A stretch of DNA of 64,000 nt from Lacrimispora indolis DSM 755 (lineage in GTDB: Bacteria > Bacillota > Clostridia > Lachnospirales > Lachnospiraceae). The stretch lies in the NCBI RefSeq assembly GCF_000526995.1, contig NZ_AZUI01000001.1:3080001-3144000 (forward strand), written 5' to 3'. A program made the position numbers and the translations under genes. The notes beneath the pieces are model-generated. The model saw only the letters and a list, made by a program, of their open reading frames with translations, was not told where the DNA came from and did no database searches. The number at the start of each line of letters is the position of its first letter. Positions within the stretch are counted from its first letter, which is position 1. Positions 44,661 through 52,764 of the stretch are shown piece by piece.

Positions 44661-44717
44661 TTCTTCTTGGGCATACCTCTATGCCCAAAAGGCGTGGGTA
44701 ATCACACGGAAACACCC
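44661..44717 (+). repeat. 57-nt leader repeat, tandem copy a upstream of hydD
   Basis: Contains GGGCATACCTCTATGCCC, a 7-bp hairpin with a 4-nt loop, then AAAAGGCGTGGG. Begins 6 nt after the ATPase stop and is followed by a second copy at a 52-nt period. Confidence 0.75.
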
Positions 44718-44769
44718 TTCGGGTATACCTCTATGCCCAAAAGGCGTGAGCAATAATGCGGAAATGAGG
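44713..44769 (+). repeat. 57-nt leader repeat, tandem copy b upstream of hydD
   Basis: Contains GGGTATACCTCTATGCCC then AAAAGGCGTGAGCAATAAT and ends in GAGG, the ribosome site for the GTG start 7 nt later. Same register as copies at 21019 and 47295. Confidence 0.75.
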
Positions 44770-44776
44770 TAATAAA

Positions 44777-46189
44777 GTGGATAAATTTTATCATTCGGTC
44801 AGGCTTGATGAAGAGCTTTGTATGGGATGTATCAATTGCATCAAACGGTGTCCTACTCAGGCCATCAGGGTGAGAAACGGGAAGGCACAGATCAACAGTA
44901 AATTCTGCATTGACTGCGGAGAGTGCATCCGGGTATGTCCTCACCATGCAAAGCATGCCACATATGATAAGCTTGAGGTTTTAAAACAGTATGAATATAC
45001 AGTGGCCTTGCCGCCTCCATCCCTTTACAGCCAGTTTAACAATCTGGATGATGTAAATATTGTTTTAAATGCTCTTCTTATGATGGGCTTTGATGATGTA
45101 TTTGAGGTAAGCGCGGCTGCGGAGCTTGTGAGTGAGGCTACCAGGGAGTATTTAAGCGAAAATCCGGACAAGCTTCCGGCAATCAGCACTGCCTGTCCTT
45201 CTGTGGTGCGGCTCATCCGGGTCAAGTTCCCGAACCTGATCCCCAATCTGCTGCCCTTAAACCCTCCGGTGGAGGTGGCGGCTATTCTTGCAGCCCAGAG
45301 AGCCATGGAAAAGACCAGACTTGAAAGAGATAAGATCGGGATTATTTTCATTTCCCCCTGTCCTTCCAAGGTCACTTATGTGAAGTCTCCTCTTGGTACA
45401 GAGCACAGCGAAGTGGATAAGGTGCTTGCCATAAAGGATGTATATCCCAGGCTTTTATCCTGTATGAAGGCGGTGGGAGATGACCCGCCTGAGATCGGGA
45501 CTTCAGGGAAGATCGGGATCAGCTGGGGCCGGAGCGGAGGAGAGGCCAGCGGCCTGTTTACCGAGGATTATCTGGCTGCAGATGGCATTGAAAATGTCAT
45601 CCGGGTCCTGGAGGATATGGAGGACCAGAAATTTACCAATTTAAAATTTGTGGAGCTTAATGCCTGCAACGGCGGCTGCGTGGGCGGCGTGCTCACGGTG
45701 GAAAACCCCTATGTGGCGGAGGTGAAGCTGAAACGGCTCCGGAAGTACATGCCTGTGGCAAGGAGCCACATGCAGGCAGGAGCAGAAGAACTGGTAAAGT
45801 GGACCAAGGAGGTCCAGTATGAGCCGGTGTTTAATTTAGGCGAAACCATGATGGAAAGCTTTGCAAGGCTTAATCAGGTGGAACGGCTGTTAAAGAAGCT
45901 TCCCGGCTTAGACTGCGGTTCCTGCGGAGCGCCTACCTGCAAGGCCCTGGCAGAAGACATTGTACGGGGAGAGGCAGTAGAATCGGACTGCGTTTATTTC
46001 CTCAGGGACAATGTGCATAAGCTGTCAGAGGAGGTTTCCAGGCTGGCGGCCGATATTGTGGAAGGCGACAGTGAAAGCTATGAAAAGTTTAAGGTCATGA
46101 CAAAGTACATCCAGAGAATTTCTGATGAAATGACTCAGCTTGACAGAAAAGACGGGAGGAAACAAAATGACGATAAGAGAATTGATTGA
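44777..46189 (+). CDS. Group D [FeFe]-hydrogenase-like protein (putative sensory)
   Basis: 470 residues, GTG start after GAGGT. Two [4Fe-4S] clusters (Cys15/18/21/25 and 44/47/50/54), H-cluster-like domain, then a C-terminal Cys380/383/388/405 [4Fe-4S] domain and a helical tail. L1 is STACPS (Ala for the proton-relay Cys, ligand Cys140 kept), L2 SPCPSKVTY (Ser for Met, Cys195), L3 ELNACNGGCVGG (Cys297, Cys301). All four cluster ligands are kept while catalytic second-sphere residues differ, as reported for the Thermoanaerobacter HydS. This fits H2/redox sensing rather than turnover. Confidence 0.9.
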   Translation: MDKFYHSVRLDEELCMGCINCIKRCPTQAIRVRNGKAQINSKFCIDCGECIRVCPHHAKHATYDKLEVLKQYEYTVALPPPSLYSQFNNLDDVNIVLNALLMMGFDDVFEVSAAAELVSEATREYLSENPDKLPAISTACPSVVRLIRVKFPNLIPNLLPLNPPVEVAAILAAQRAMEKTRLERDKIGIIFISPCPSKVTYVKSPLGTEHSEVDKVLAIKDVYPRLLSCMKAVGDDPPEIGTSGKIGISWGRSGGEASGLFTEDYLAADGIENVIRVLEDMEDQKFTNLKFVELNACNGGCVGGVLTVENPYVAEVKLKRLRKYMPVARSHMQAGAEELVKWTKEVQYEPVFNLGETMMESFARLNQVERLLKKLPGLDCGSCGAPTCKALAEDIVRGEAVESDCVYFLRDNVHKLSEEVSRLAADIVEGDSESYEKFKVMTKYIQRISDEMTQLDRKDGRKQNDDKRID

Positions 46190-46517
46190 CAGCAATTTGT
46201 TTGAACTTGTAAATGCAGGAGAAGAGCTTGACCGTGAGATCAAAAAACCGTTTTGCTGCGATTTATTAAGCATTGCAATGGGAAGGGCAACTGAGGGGTG
46301 CGCATGGGTAACGGTGATGGGTAACATAAATACTCTTGCAGTGGCCTCTCTTGCCGACGCTGCCTGTGTGATCATGGCAGAAGGGGCTGCTCTTGACGAA
46401 GCAGCCGTAAAAAAGGCAGCGGATCAGGAGATCACGGTTTTAAAAACAGAGCTGCCCATCTTTGAGGCCGCCCTGCTGGTCTACCAAAGACTGCCCCATG
46501 ATGAATCTGACCTATGA
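46167..46517 (+). CDS. DRTGG-domain protein 2
   Basis: 116 residues; ATG at 46167 lies inside the end of the hydrogenase-like gene with GGGAGG in front. MTIRELIDSNLFELVNAGEEL then KPFCCDLLSIAMGRATEGCAW, and the later VASLADAACVIMAEGAALDE match the DRTGG fold and the first DRTGG protein in the operon. It overlaps the PHP gene. Function unknown, presumably a signalling partner. Confidence 0.85.
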   Translation: MTIRELIDSNLFELVNAGEELDREIKKPFCCDLLSIAMGRATEGCAWVTVMGNINTLAVASLADAACVIMAEGAALDEAAVKKAADQEITVLKTELPIFEAALLVYQRLPHDESDL

Positions 46518-47229
46518 TCTTCACATTCATTCCTGCTTATCACCGTGCGGGGATGATGATATGACACCGGCAAATATTGTGGGAATGGCTGCCTTAAAAG
46601 GGCTTGACGTGATCGCTGTGACGGATCATAATTCCTGTAAAAACTGTCCGGCTGTGCTTCATTTTGCAGAGGAATACGGGATCCTTGCAGTGCCTGGAAT
46701 GGAAATCTGTACTTCTGAGGAGGTACATGCGGTATGCTTGTTTTCCAGCCTTGAAAGGGCAATGGAATTTGATGAATACGTGTATGAACGGCTGCTGCCT
46801 TTCCCCAATAATGAGGAAATATTTGGAAAGCAGCAGATATATAATAAGGAAGATGTAGTATGCGGGACAGTGCCAAATCTTCTTATTAACAGCGTGGATA
46901 TCTCCTTTGATGAACTGTGGGATCTGGTAAGGTCTTATGAAGGTGTTATGTTTCCGGCTCATATTGACAGGTCAGCCAACAGCCTGCTCTCCAACTTAGG
47001 ATTTGTGCCTCCTGGCAGCCAGTTTGCCACGGCAGAGGTAAAGGATCTTACGAAACTTCATGAGCTGAGGAAAAGGAACCCATATCTGGAGGGCTGCCGG
47101 ATCATAAGCAATTCCGATGCCCACTATCTGGAGGACATTCATGAGCCCAGGCTAACCGTAGAGGCAGAGGAAAAAACCATGGATGCAGTTGTCCGGGCTC
47201 TGCTGCACCACCAGAACTTTTTTATTTAA
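46498..47229 (+). CDS. PHP-domain metal-dependent phosphoesterase
   Basis: 243 residues from ATG at 46498, overlapping the DRTGG gene (a second ATG follows directly). Metal motifs in order: DLHIHSCLSPCGDDDM, AVTDHNSCKNC, GMEICTSEE, PAHIDRS and SNSDAHYLEDIHEP. This is the polymerase/histidinol-phosphatase fold with a trinuclear metal site; it may hydrolyse a nucleotide or a phospho-signal. Position as last gene of the group D hydrogenase operon suggests that it makes or removes a signal molecule; substrate unknown. Confidence 0.88.
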   Translation: MMNLTYDLHIHSCLSPCGDDDMTPANIVGMAALKGLDVIAVTDHNSCKNCPAVLHFAEEYGILAVPGMEICTSEEVHAVCLFSSLERAMEFDEYVYERLLPFPNNEEIFGKQQIYNKEDVVCGTVPNLLINSVDISFDELWDLVRSYEGVMFPAHIDRSANSLLSNLGFVPPGSQFATAEVKDLTKLHELRKRNPYLEGCRIISNSDAHYLEDIHEPRLTVEAEEKTMDAVVRALLHHQNFFI

Positions 47230-47294
47230 GTTGGGAAATCTCCTTCCAATTTTCTCTTGTTTCCTGTATAGTAGTGGTTATGGCAACAGGGTTA

Positions 47295-47351
47295 TACCCT
47301 GAGGCTATACCTCTATGCCCAAAAAGCATGGGCAGTAATAAGGAAAGGAGA
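47295..47351 (+). repeat. 57-nt leader repeat, copy upstream of the deacetylase gene
   Basis: GGCTATACCTCTATGCCC followed by AAAAAGCATGGGCAGTAAT and ending in AAAGGAGA, the ribosome site, 8 nt before the start codon. Same alignment as copies at 21019, 44661 and 44713. Confidence 0.75.
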
Positions 47352-47359
47352 GATGTGAC

Positions 47360-48319
47360 ATGAAAAAACTATTACAATGGGGCTTTGGTTTGATGACCGT
47401 AGCACTTGTGACAGCATTCGTACCGGCTACGCCGTTTCCGTCTATGGCAGATGAAACAGCATCGGGCCAGGAGGCGGCGGAAGTACGGAATGGCTGGATA
47501 GATGAAAACCTGGGTCCTGGTGTGGCCAGGTGGGTAGACGAGAATGGAAATATTTCAGAACAACCGGGTAAGCAAGGAGAAGAAGGGGGCAGTGATGAGA
47601 GTCAGAACAGCTCTGTGGCCCAGGACTTAAATGACGGAACAACATCAGAGGGGCAGCAGGAGACGGCAGCCCAGGAAAGCCAGGAACAGGTGCCGGCAGG
47701 ACGCCAGATTGACCCTTCCAGGCCAATGGTGGCTCTGACCTTTGATGACGGGCCATTTGCTCCTGTGGGAAATCAGATCATGGACTGTCTGGCCCAATAT
47801 GGCGGAAAGGCTACATTTTTCGTGGTGGGCAGCCGGGTTTCCGCTTATGGGGCTGAAATGCAGCGCATGGCTGCGGAAGGGCATGAGATCGGCAATCACA
47901 CTTATGAGCACAAAACTCTCACAAAGTTAAACGGGGCTCAGATCCAGAGCCAGATCAACCTTTGCAATGATGCGGTACAAGCTGCCTGCGGTGTCAGGCC
48001 TTCCCTGGTAAGGCCTCCGGGAGGAGCGAAAAACAACACGGTCATTGCAAATGTCCAGGCTCCTGTCATTATGTGGAGCATTGATACGCGGGACTGGAAG
48101 ACGAGAAATGCGGCAAAGACGGTAAATGCGGTAATGAGTCAGGTACGGGACGGGGATATTGTTCTGATGCATGAGCTTTATTCCCAGAGTGGGGCGGCTG
48201 CCCTTGAAATCATCCCAAGGCTTACGGAGGCAGGATACCAGTTGGTTACGGTAAGTGAGATGGCCGCGCTGCGGGGAGGAGCTGCTCCGGGCGGTGTTTA
48301 TTTTCATTTTTACCCGTAA
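47360..48319 (+). CDS. Secreted polysaccharide deacetylase (NodB domain)
   Basis: 319 residues. Signal peptide (MKKLLQWGFGLMTVALVTAF, cleavage near SMA-DE), a Gln/Glu/Ser-rich linker (about 35-115), then the NodB domain: motif 1 TFDDGPF, motif 2 HEIGNHTYEH, motif 3 RPPGG, motif 4 IDTRDWKTRN, motif 5 LMHELY. Metal Asp-His-His and the catalytic Asp are intact. Likely removes acetyl groups from peptidoglycan or chitin-like polymers outside the cell. Its downstream end is 42 nt from an IS insertion. Confidence 0.93.
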   Translation: MKKLLQWGFGLMTVALVTAFVPATPFPSMADETASGQEAAEVRNGWIDENLGPGVARWVDENGNISEQPGKQGEEGGSDESQNSSVAQDLNDGTTSEGQQETAAQESQEQVPAGRQIDPSRPMVALTFDDGPFAPVGNQIMDCLAQYGGKATFFVVGSRVSAYGAEMQRMAAEGHEIGNHTYEHKTLTKLNGAQIQSQINLCNDAVQAACGVRPSLVRPPGGAKNNTVIANVQAPVIMWSIDTRDWKTRNAAKTVNAVMSQVRDGDIVLMHELYSQSGAAALEIIPRLTEAGYQLVTVSEMAALRGGAAPGGVYFHFYP

Positions 48320-48386
48320 AGGCTGAATGAAACAGTATAGAATCTAATAAGAAATGGGACATGGGGCTGTAAAATAAGTCCCTCCT

Positions 48387-48430
48387 GAAATAGGATTCAT
48401 ATCAGCGAACGCTGATATGAATCCTATTTC
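48387..48430. terminator. 21-bp perfect hairpin near the IS left end
   Basis: GAAATAGGATTCATATCAGCG (48387-48407) pairs perfectly with its mirror at 48410-48430 around AA. Inside the IS, downstream of the transposase gene. Confidence 0.6.
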
Positions 48431-48687
48431 AAATTTTATATTGATTTCGCCCGGAAAAATAATTATGATATCTTTGTTTAAGCAAAAAATGCGCACTCAA
48501 TGTTACCCTTGGGAATCCAAGGGGATAAATGATTCCATCCCGCTGGCTTTTTATGCAGCTGTCAGTAACCGGCTTTTTTTATTATGATACTTGTAAAGAT
48601 TATAACTACATGAAATTAAAGTGAGCTCAAGACTTACGTTCTTTTCGCCTCGTCTTTAGAGCCGTTTGTACGACTTATCCCACTTGA

Positions 48688-50136
48688 TTACCCAAAGGTT
48701 CCCTCTGCCTGAATGCTTCGATTCATTCGCAAAAGTGCTCCATGAATGGATTCCAGGTTACTCATCACTTCTTGGTGGATTGCTGTTAATTCCTGATTCA
48801 TGCATATGGTTCTGTTCCCGGATTTCTTTTTACAGCAGTCAGGCTTATATGGGCAGTCCTCACAGCTTTCACATTCGTATATTTCTTCTGTTCTTCCATA
48901 CTTGTTTTTATATACTTGTTTCTTGTATTTAAACTTAAATCTTTTTCCATTCAGACAGATAAGAGCACCTGACTTATCTCTTTTAAAGTTGACAGCCCGG
49001 TATGGATCATTGTGGTATTTCTTATCCGTGGTTTCTTTTTTAAACATGGTAAACTTCATGAACTTTTCCATGCCGTGCTCTTCGCAGTAAAGATAATTAT
49101 TATACGAACCATACCCGGCATCTGCAACTGGATATTTGGGATAATGTCCATAGATGCTGTTGAACTTTTCCATGAGCGGCACAAAGCATTCCATGTCAGA
49201 GGCGTAGGGTTTTACATCAACTGTTGCTATGTATTCATCACATATCGCCACCTGTAGATTGTAGGCCGGAAGGAGCTGGTCATTTCCCATATAGTCCCGT
49301 TTTATTCTCATGAAAGTAGCATCGCAGTCGGTCTTCGAATAGCTGTTTCTTTCATTTCCACATATTTCTATGTGCTTTGCATATGATTTCAGACGTTCCA
49401 GAAATCTTTGCATCTCCTGATATTGGCGCTGCTCCATACTTTTTCTGTGCCCAGTCCCTGACACAAGCTTTATCATATCCAGGCCGGTTGCTGTTTTATA
49501 GTTTTCAAGTAATTCTGTGACATAATCAATGGCATATTCATTTCGCTTTTCAAGTTTTATTCCCATATAGTCTAAAACATTTGTATTCATCGAATCAATT
49601 AATGCCGATAGTTTTTCAAAAACTTTATCACGGTTACGAAGACATGATTTTTTCCACACCCAGGTATAACGGTTCGCATTTGCTTCGATTTTTGTGCCAT
49701 CAATATATGTATGCTCCAGATCCACCTGATCCTTTTTAAAAATGTAGCTGTTAATATCGGTAAAGATCTGTTCAATTGAATCCGTCAATTCATTGCGAAT
49801 TAGATTCCCAAACGTCGCAAAAGAAGGAGCCTTCATATCATCAAGGAGATAGATATATCGAATATCATTCCTGCAAAGTATTTCTATTTCACGCAGAGAG
49901 CAGATGCCGTGCTCCATGAAAGCAAAGAGTATAACTTTAAGGAGTTTTTGTTCATCACATCTTGGACGACCTGTTTTGTATCCCTTCTCTACAAAATATC
50001 TTGATAGGTCAATGTGATCCATCACCTCACAAAAAGTGTATACCGGATCAGAAACATTAATTATTTTTTCGATATCTAATGGTAATTTCAACTGACGTGA
50101 GGTATAATTACCATTGGTGTGGTTTTTTAGTCGCAT
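48688..50136 (-). CDS. IS1182-family DDE transposase
   Basis: 482 residues, family length. N-terminal domain with GYKTGRPRCDEQKLLKVILFAFMEHGICSLREIE and the DDMKAPSFATFGNLIR region are hallmarks; DDE core includes HTYIDGTKIEANANRYTWVWKK (first Asp) and PVADAGYGSYNNYLYCEEHGM (second Asp); a Cys-rich segment ESCEDCPYKPDCCKK precedes the C-terminus. The frame is intact, so the element may be mobile. No AGGAGG-type site before ATG at 50136, as common for low-expressed transposases. Confidence 0.93.
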   Translation of the reverse strand: MRLKNHTNGNYTSRQLKLPLDIEKIINVSDPVYTFCEVMDHIDLSRYFVEKGYKTGRPRCDEQKLLKVILFAFMEHGICSLREIEILCRNDIRYIYLLDDMKAPSFATFGNLIRNELTDSIEQIFTDINSYIFKKDQVDLEHTYIDGTKIEANANRYTWVWKKSCLRNRDKVFEKLSALIDSMNTNVLDYMGIKLEKRNEYAIDYVTELLENYKTATGLDMIKLVSGTGHRKSMEQRQYQEMQRFLERLKSYAKHIEICGNERNSYSKTDCDATFMRIKRDYMGNDQLLPAYNLQVAICDEYIATVDVKPYASDMECFVPLMEKFNSIYGHYPKYPVADAGYGSYNNYLYCEEHGMEKFMKFTMFKKETTDKKYHNDPYRAVNFKRDKSGALICLNGKRFKFKYKKQVYKNKYGRTEEIYECESCEDCPYKPDCCKKKSGNRTICMNQELTAIHQEVMSNLESIHGALLRMNRSIQAEGTFG

Positions 50137-50150
50137 AATTAATTATACCA

Positions 50151-50186
50151 AAAAATCGCTGTGGTCTCACGACCTCAGCGATTTTT
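50151..50186. terminator. Hairpin near the IS right end
   Basis: AAAAATCGCTG (50151-50161) pairs with CAGCGATTTTT (50176-50186), with T's following on the plus strand. Upstream of the transposase gene; would block read-in from the right. Confidence 0.65.
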
Positions 50187-50330
50187 TTAGGGAAGTTTTT
50201 TTACAGCCCCATTTTTATTGTCATAATGGGAATCCTTATATAAACAGTCATTTGATTCGCTTTTCGGCGTAATCTGCCAGCAGCTTGCAGCGGCTGAATA
50301 TAGGGAAAACAGCATTTTAAAAACTGCCTG

Positions 50331-50380
50331 TTGACAAATGAGGAAAATAATTGTATCATTGTACTAGTTGATTAATACAA
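50331..50380 (+). promoter_or_regulatory. Promoter and operator of the GntR/ABC operon
   Basis: TTGACA (50331-50336), 17-nt spacer, TATCAT (50354-50359). TTGTACTA (50359-50366) and TAATACAA (50373-50380) form an inverted repeat right at the transcript start, the position and style of YtrA-type operators. The operon's own GntR protein is the likely repressor. Confidence 0.7.
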
Positions 50381-50403
50381 CAATACAAAAAGGAGGCGGT
50401 ATC

Positions 50404-50778
50404 ATGATCTGGAAACTGACCGATGACCGGCCTATATGGATACAGCTTGTTGATCAGCTCACTTTGCGCATCGTGTCCGGCGTATATGCATCCGGCGCGG
50501 CTGTGCCAACGGTGCGCGGGCTGGCCAGTGAGGCAGGTGTAAACCCAAACACCATGCAGCGTGCCCTGGCAGAGCTGGAAAGCAGGGGGCTGGTAGAAAC
50601 GCGCCGCACAGCGGGACGGATTGTTACAGAGGATCTGTCACTCATCCGCAGTGTGCGGGAAGAGATTGCTTATGCGCGAATGGATGAATTTCTTGCGTCC
50701 ATGCGTGCCCTGGGCTACACCGATGAGCAAACCCGGGAGCTGCTTGCAGCATGGAATAAAAAGGAGGAACATGTATGA
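50404..50778 (+). CDS. GntR-family repressor, YtrA subfamily
   Basis: 124 residues from ATG at 50404 (AAAGGAGG upstream). Winged helix RPIWIQLVDQLTLRIVSG, then PTVRGLASEAGVNPNTMQRALAELESRGLVETRRTAGRIV; the short C-terminal helical part lacks a big ligand domain, typical of YtrA. These repress cell-envelope ABC operons and respond to envelope stress such as wall-targeting antibiotics. It overlaps the ATPase gene by ATGA. Confidence 0.94.
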   Translation: MIWKLTDDRPIWIQLVDQLTLRIVSGVYASGAAVPTVRGLASEAGVNPNTMQRALAELESRGLVETRRTAGRIVTEDLSLIRSVREEIAYARMDEFLASMRALGYTDEQTRELLAAWNKKEEHV

Positions 50779-51482
50779 ATCAGGAGCTTATTACTGCGCG
50801 CGGCCTGACAAAGGTTTACGGTACAAAGCCCGCGCTTGACCATATTGATCTGACGGTGGGCCGCGGTCGGATTATCGGCCTTCTGGGTCCTAACGGCTCA
50901 GGTAAGACCACCTTTATCAAGCTTTTGTGCGGACTGTTACAGCCCACTTCCGGCACGCTGGAAGTAAACGGCAATGCGCCCGGCGTGGAAACCAAGTCAG
51001 TCATTTCTTATTTGCCGGACCGCATGTACTTTGCCGACTGGATGAAAGCCTGTGATCTGACCGACTTCTTCGCTGATTTTTACGTAGATTTTGACCGGGC
51101 AAAGGCAACGGAAATGTTTGCTGCCCTTGGCATCCGGTCCAATGACCGGCTGAAAACCATGTCTAAGGGTACCAAGGAGAAGGTGCAGCTTGCGCTTATT
51201 ATGAGCCGGAAGGCGCAGCTTTATCTGCTTGACGAGCCCATCGGCGGCGTTGACCCGGCAGCGCGTGACTTCATTCTGAACACGATTCTGACCAATTATA
51301 ACGAAAATGGCACAGTCATGCTGTCCACACACCTGATTTCCGATATTGAGCGCGTGTTAGACGAGGCTATTTTCCTGCAAAACGGCAAGGTTGTGCGCCA
51401 CGACACCGTAGATAACATCCGGGAGCAGGAAGGCAAGTCAGTCGATCAGCTGTTCCGCGAAATCTTCGCCTACGGCAGCTAA
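50775..51482 (+). CDS. ABC transporter ATP-binding protein (YtrB-like)
   Basis: 235 residues. Walker A GLLGPNGSGKTTFIK, signature-like MSKGTKEKVQLALIMSRK, Walker B LYLLDEPIGGVDPAARD, H-loop STHLIS; all functional. Second gene of the YtrA-type operon, working with the membrane protein encoded next, either as an exporter or an envelope-stress module. Confidence 0.94.
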   Translation: MNQELITARGLTKVYGTKPALDHIDLTVGRGRIIGLLGPNGSGKTTFIKLLCGLLQPTSGTLEVNGNAPGVETKSVISYLPDRMYFADWMKACDLTDFFADFYVDFDRAKATEMFAALGIRSNDRLKTMSKGTKEKVQLALIMSRKAQLYLLDEPIGGVDPAARDFILNTILTNYNENGTVMLSTHLISDIERVLDEAIFLQNGKVVRHDTVDNIREQEGKSVDQLFREIFAYGS

Positions 51483-51499
51483 TAAAAGGAGGAAATAAG

Positions 51500-52372
51500 A
51501 TGTTTGGCAAACTTTGCAAATATGAGTTCAAATCCATTGTGCGCACCCTTGCGCCCATTTACCTGGCGGTTATCGCCATATCCATTCTCAATGCGTTTAT
51601 GGGCATAGGCTCTCTGTCCAACGGCTATTATGACAGCCTGATGTCCGGTTTAAGCTTTGGACACGGACTGCTTAGCCTGATTCAGACGATCTCCGTGATC
51701 GCCTACTTCGGCGTTCTGGTTGCTCTGAGTGTACTGACGCTGATCATTGTCATTCAGCGGTTTTATAAGGGTCTTCTGTGTGATGAAGGCTATTTGATGT
51801 TTACCCTGCCGGTGAAGCCCTGGCAGCTGATTGCAGCAAAGGGTACGGTGGCATTTGGGATGTCTTTAGCCAGTATCCTGACGGCTTTTGTATCCATTTT
51901 TATTCTGGTGCTGGGTGCCGCAGGCCCTTCCAGGGTTTTTACGGCAATTACTGATCCCCAGATATGGGCTGTCATCAACCGCGGGATTGCTCAGGTTCCG
52001 TCCTGGCCGCTGTTTGTGCTTGAACTGATCATTCTGGTCATTGTCAGCGGACTTGTCAAGCTTTATCATATGTACTTTTCCATGGCACTGGGCCATCTTT
52101 CCGGCAAGCACCGAATCATGATGTCCGTTGTCGCCTTTATTGCAATATCCATGCTTTTTAGCTTTATAAACGGCCTGGCAATGATCATACTGGCAAAAGT
52201 ACCATCCTTTCAATCCTTCTTCCGCATGATTGAGACGATGCCCGACACACAGGGGGTGGCCTTAGTCATGCACCTGGCTTTCATCGGATCGATTATTTAC
52301 AATGCAATTCAGCTTGCCATATTCTTTTTCGGCACAGAGCGCATCCTGTCCAAGCGGCTGAACTTAGAGTAA
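51500..52372 (+). CDS. ABC-2-type permease of the GntR operon
   Basis: 290 residues with about six membrane helices and the N-terminus MFGKLCKYEFKSIVRTLAPIY typical of ABC-2 permeases. The cytoplasmic loop around DEGYLMFTLPVKPWQLIAAK is the coupling segment seen in YtrC/D-like proteins. RBS AAAGGAGG. It pairs with the preceding ATPase; substrate not known. A strong terminator follows. Confidence 0.9.
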   Translation: MFGKLCKYEFKSIVRTLAPIYLAVIAISILNAFMGIGSLSNGYYDSLMSGLSFGHGLLSLIQTISVIAYFGVLVALSVLTLIIVIQRFYKGLLCDEGYLMFTLPVKPWQLIAAKGTVAFGMSLASILTAFVSIFILVLGAAGPSRVFTAITDPQIWAVINRGIAQVPSWPLFVLELIILVIVSGLVKLYHMYFSMALGHLSGKHRIMMSVVAFIAISMLFSFINGLAMIILAKVPSFQSFFRMIETMPDTQGVALVMHLAFIGSIIYNAIQLAIFFFGTERILSKRLNLE

Positions 52373-52432
52373 TGGCAGACCGGTTTGAATGCAAACTTGG
52401 TATCTCAATCAAGATAATCAGGAAATGCTGCT

Positions 52433-52473
52433 CCGCAATTAATTATGTAACAATTAATTGCGGGGCATTTTTT
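52433..52473 (+). terminator. Terminator of the GntR/ABC operon
   Basis: CCGCAATTAATT (52433-52444) pairs perfectly with AATTAATTGCGG (52452-52463), extended by GC pairs, followed by TTTTTT (52468-52473). Confidence 0.88.
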
Positions 52474-52764
52474 GTGAATTCCATCCATTCATAAAAATCC
52501 TTTCTTCAGGAATTACAGCAGCCATTTTTGCAATTACCCTTCATCTCCCAGACCATGTCCTGACTCTTTGTTTACAAGTGCTGTTATAGCAGTTATAATA
52601 ATGCAAAGGGATAATATAATGAAAGACTCTGCCGGTATCAGGAAAGTCAGCGGGAGTAAAAAACGAAAAATTTTATCCCGCAAATTACAGTTAAAGACAT
52701 AAGAAGAGGCGGATCAGACACGGGTCAGGGAATTAAGCGATATTTAAGTATAGGGGGTAATAAT
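52474..52764. other. Intergenic region upstream of the Fe-S reductase-like gene
   Basis: 291 nt. A 27-codon basic frame at 52619-52702 has AAAGGG upstream but no family resemblance. TAATATAATG and a TTAAGTATAGGGGG stretch before 52765 could include promoter elements. Nothing else is supported. Confidence 0.45.

Larger units (their letters stand above)
48361..50212 (-). mobile_element. IS1182-family insertion sequence, complete
   Basis: 1852 bp. Terminal inverted repeats ATGGGGCTGTAAAA (48361-48374) and TTTTACAGCCCCAT (50199-50212) are perfect over 14 bp. One intact transposase on the minus strand. Subterminal hairpins at both ends (48387-48430 and 50151-50186) probably insulate it from outside transcription. 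No clear target duplication adjoins the ends; AATGGGA occurs near both sides but is not adjacent on the right. Confidence 0.88.

Noticed and set aside
44661..44769. CRISPR-like array from the tandem 57-nt repeats
   Set aside because: Only two adjacent copies overlapping in period with no spacers and no cas genes; other copies are dispersed.
48354..50234. AATGGGA as target-site duplication of the IS1182 copy
   Set aside because: It occurs on both sides but is not adjacent to the right inverted repeat, so it is probably coincidence.
52619..52702. 27-codon basic peptide frame with AAAGGG upstream
   Set aside because: Length and composition are compatible with chance; no family, no clear promoter or terminator.
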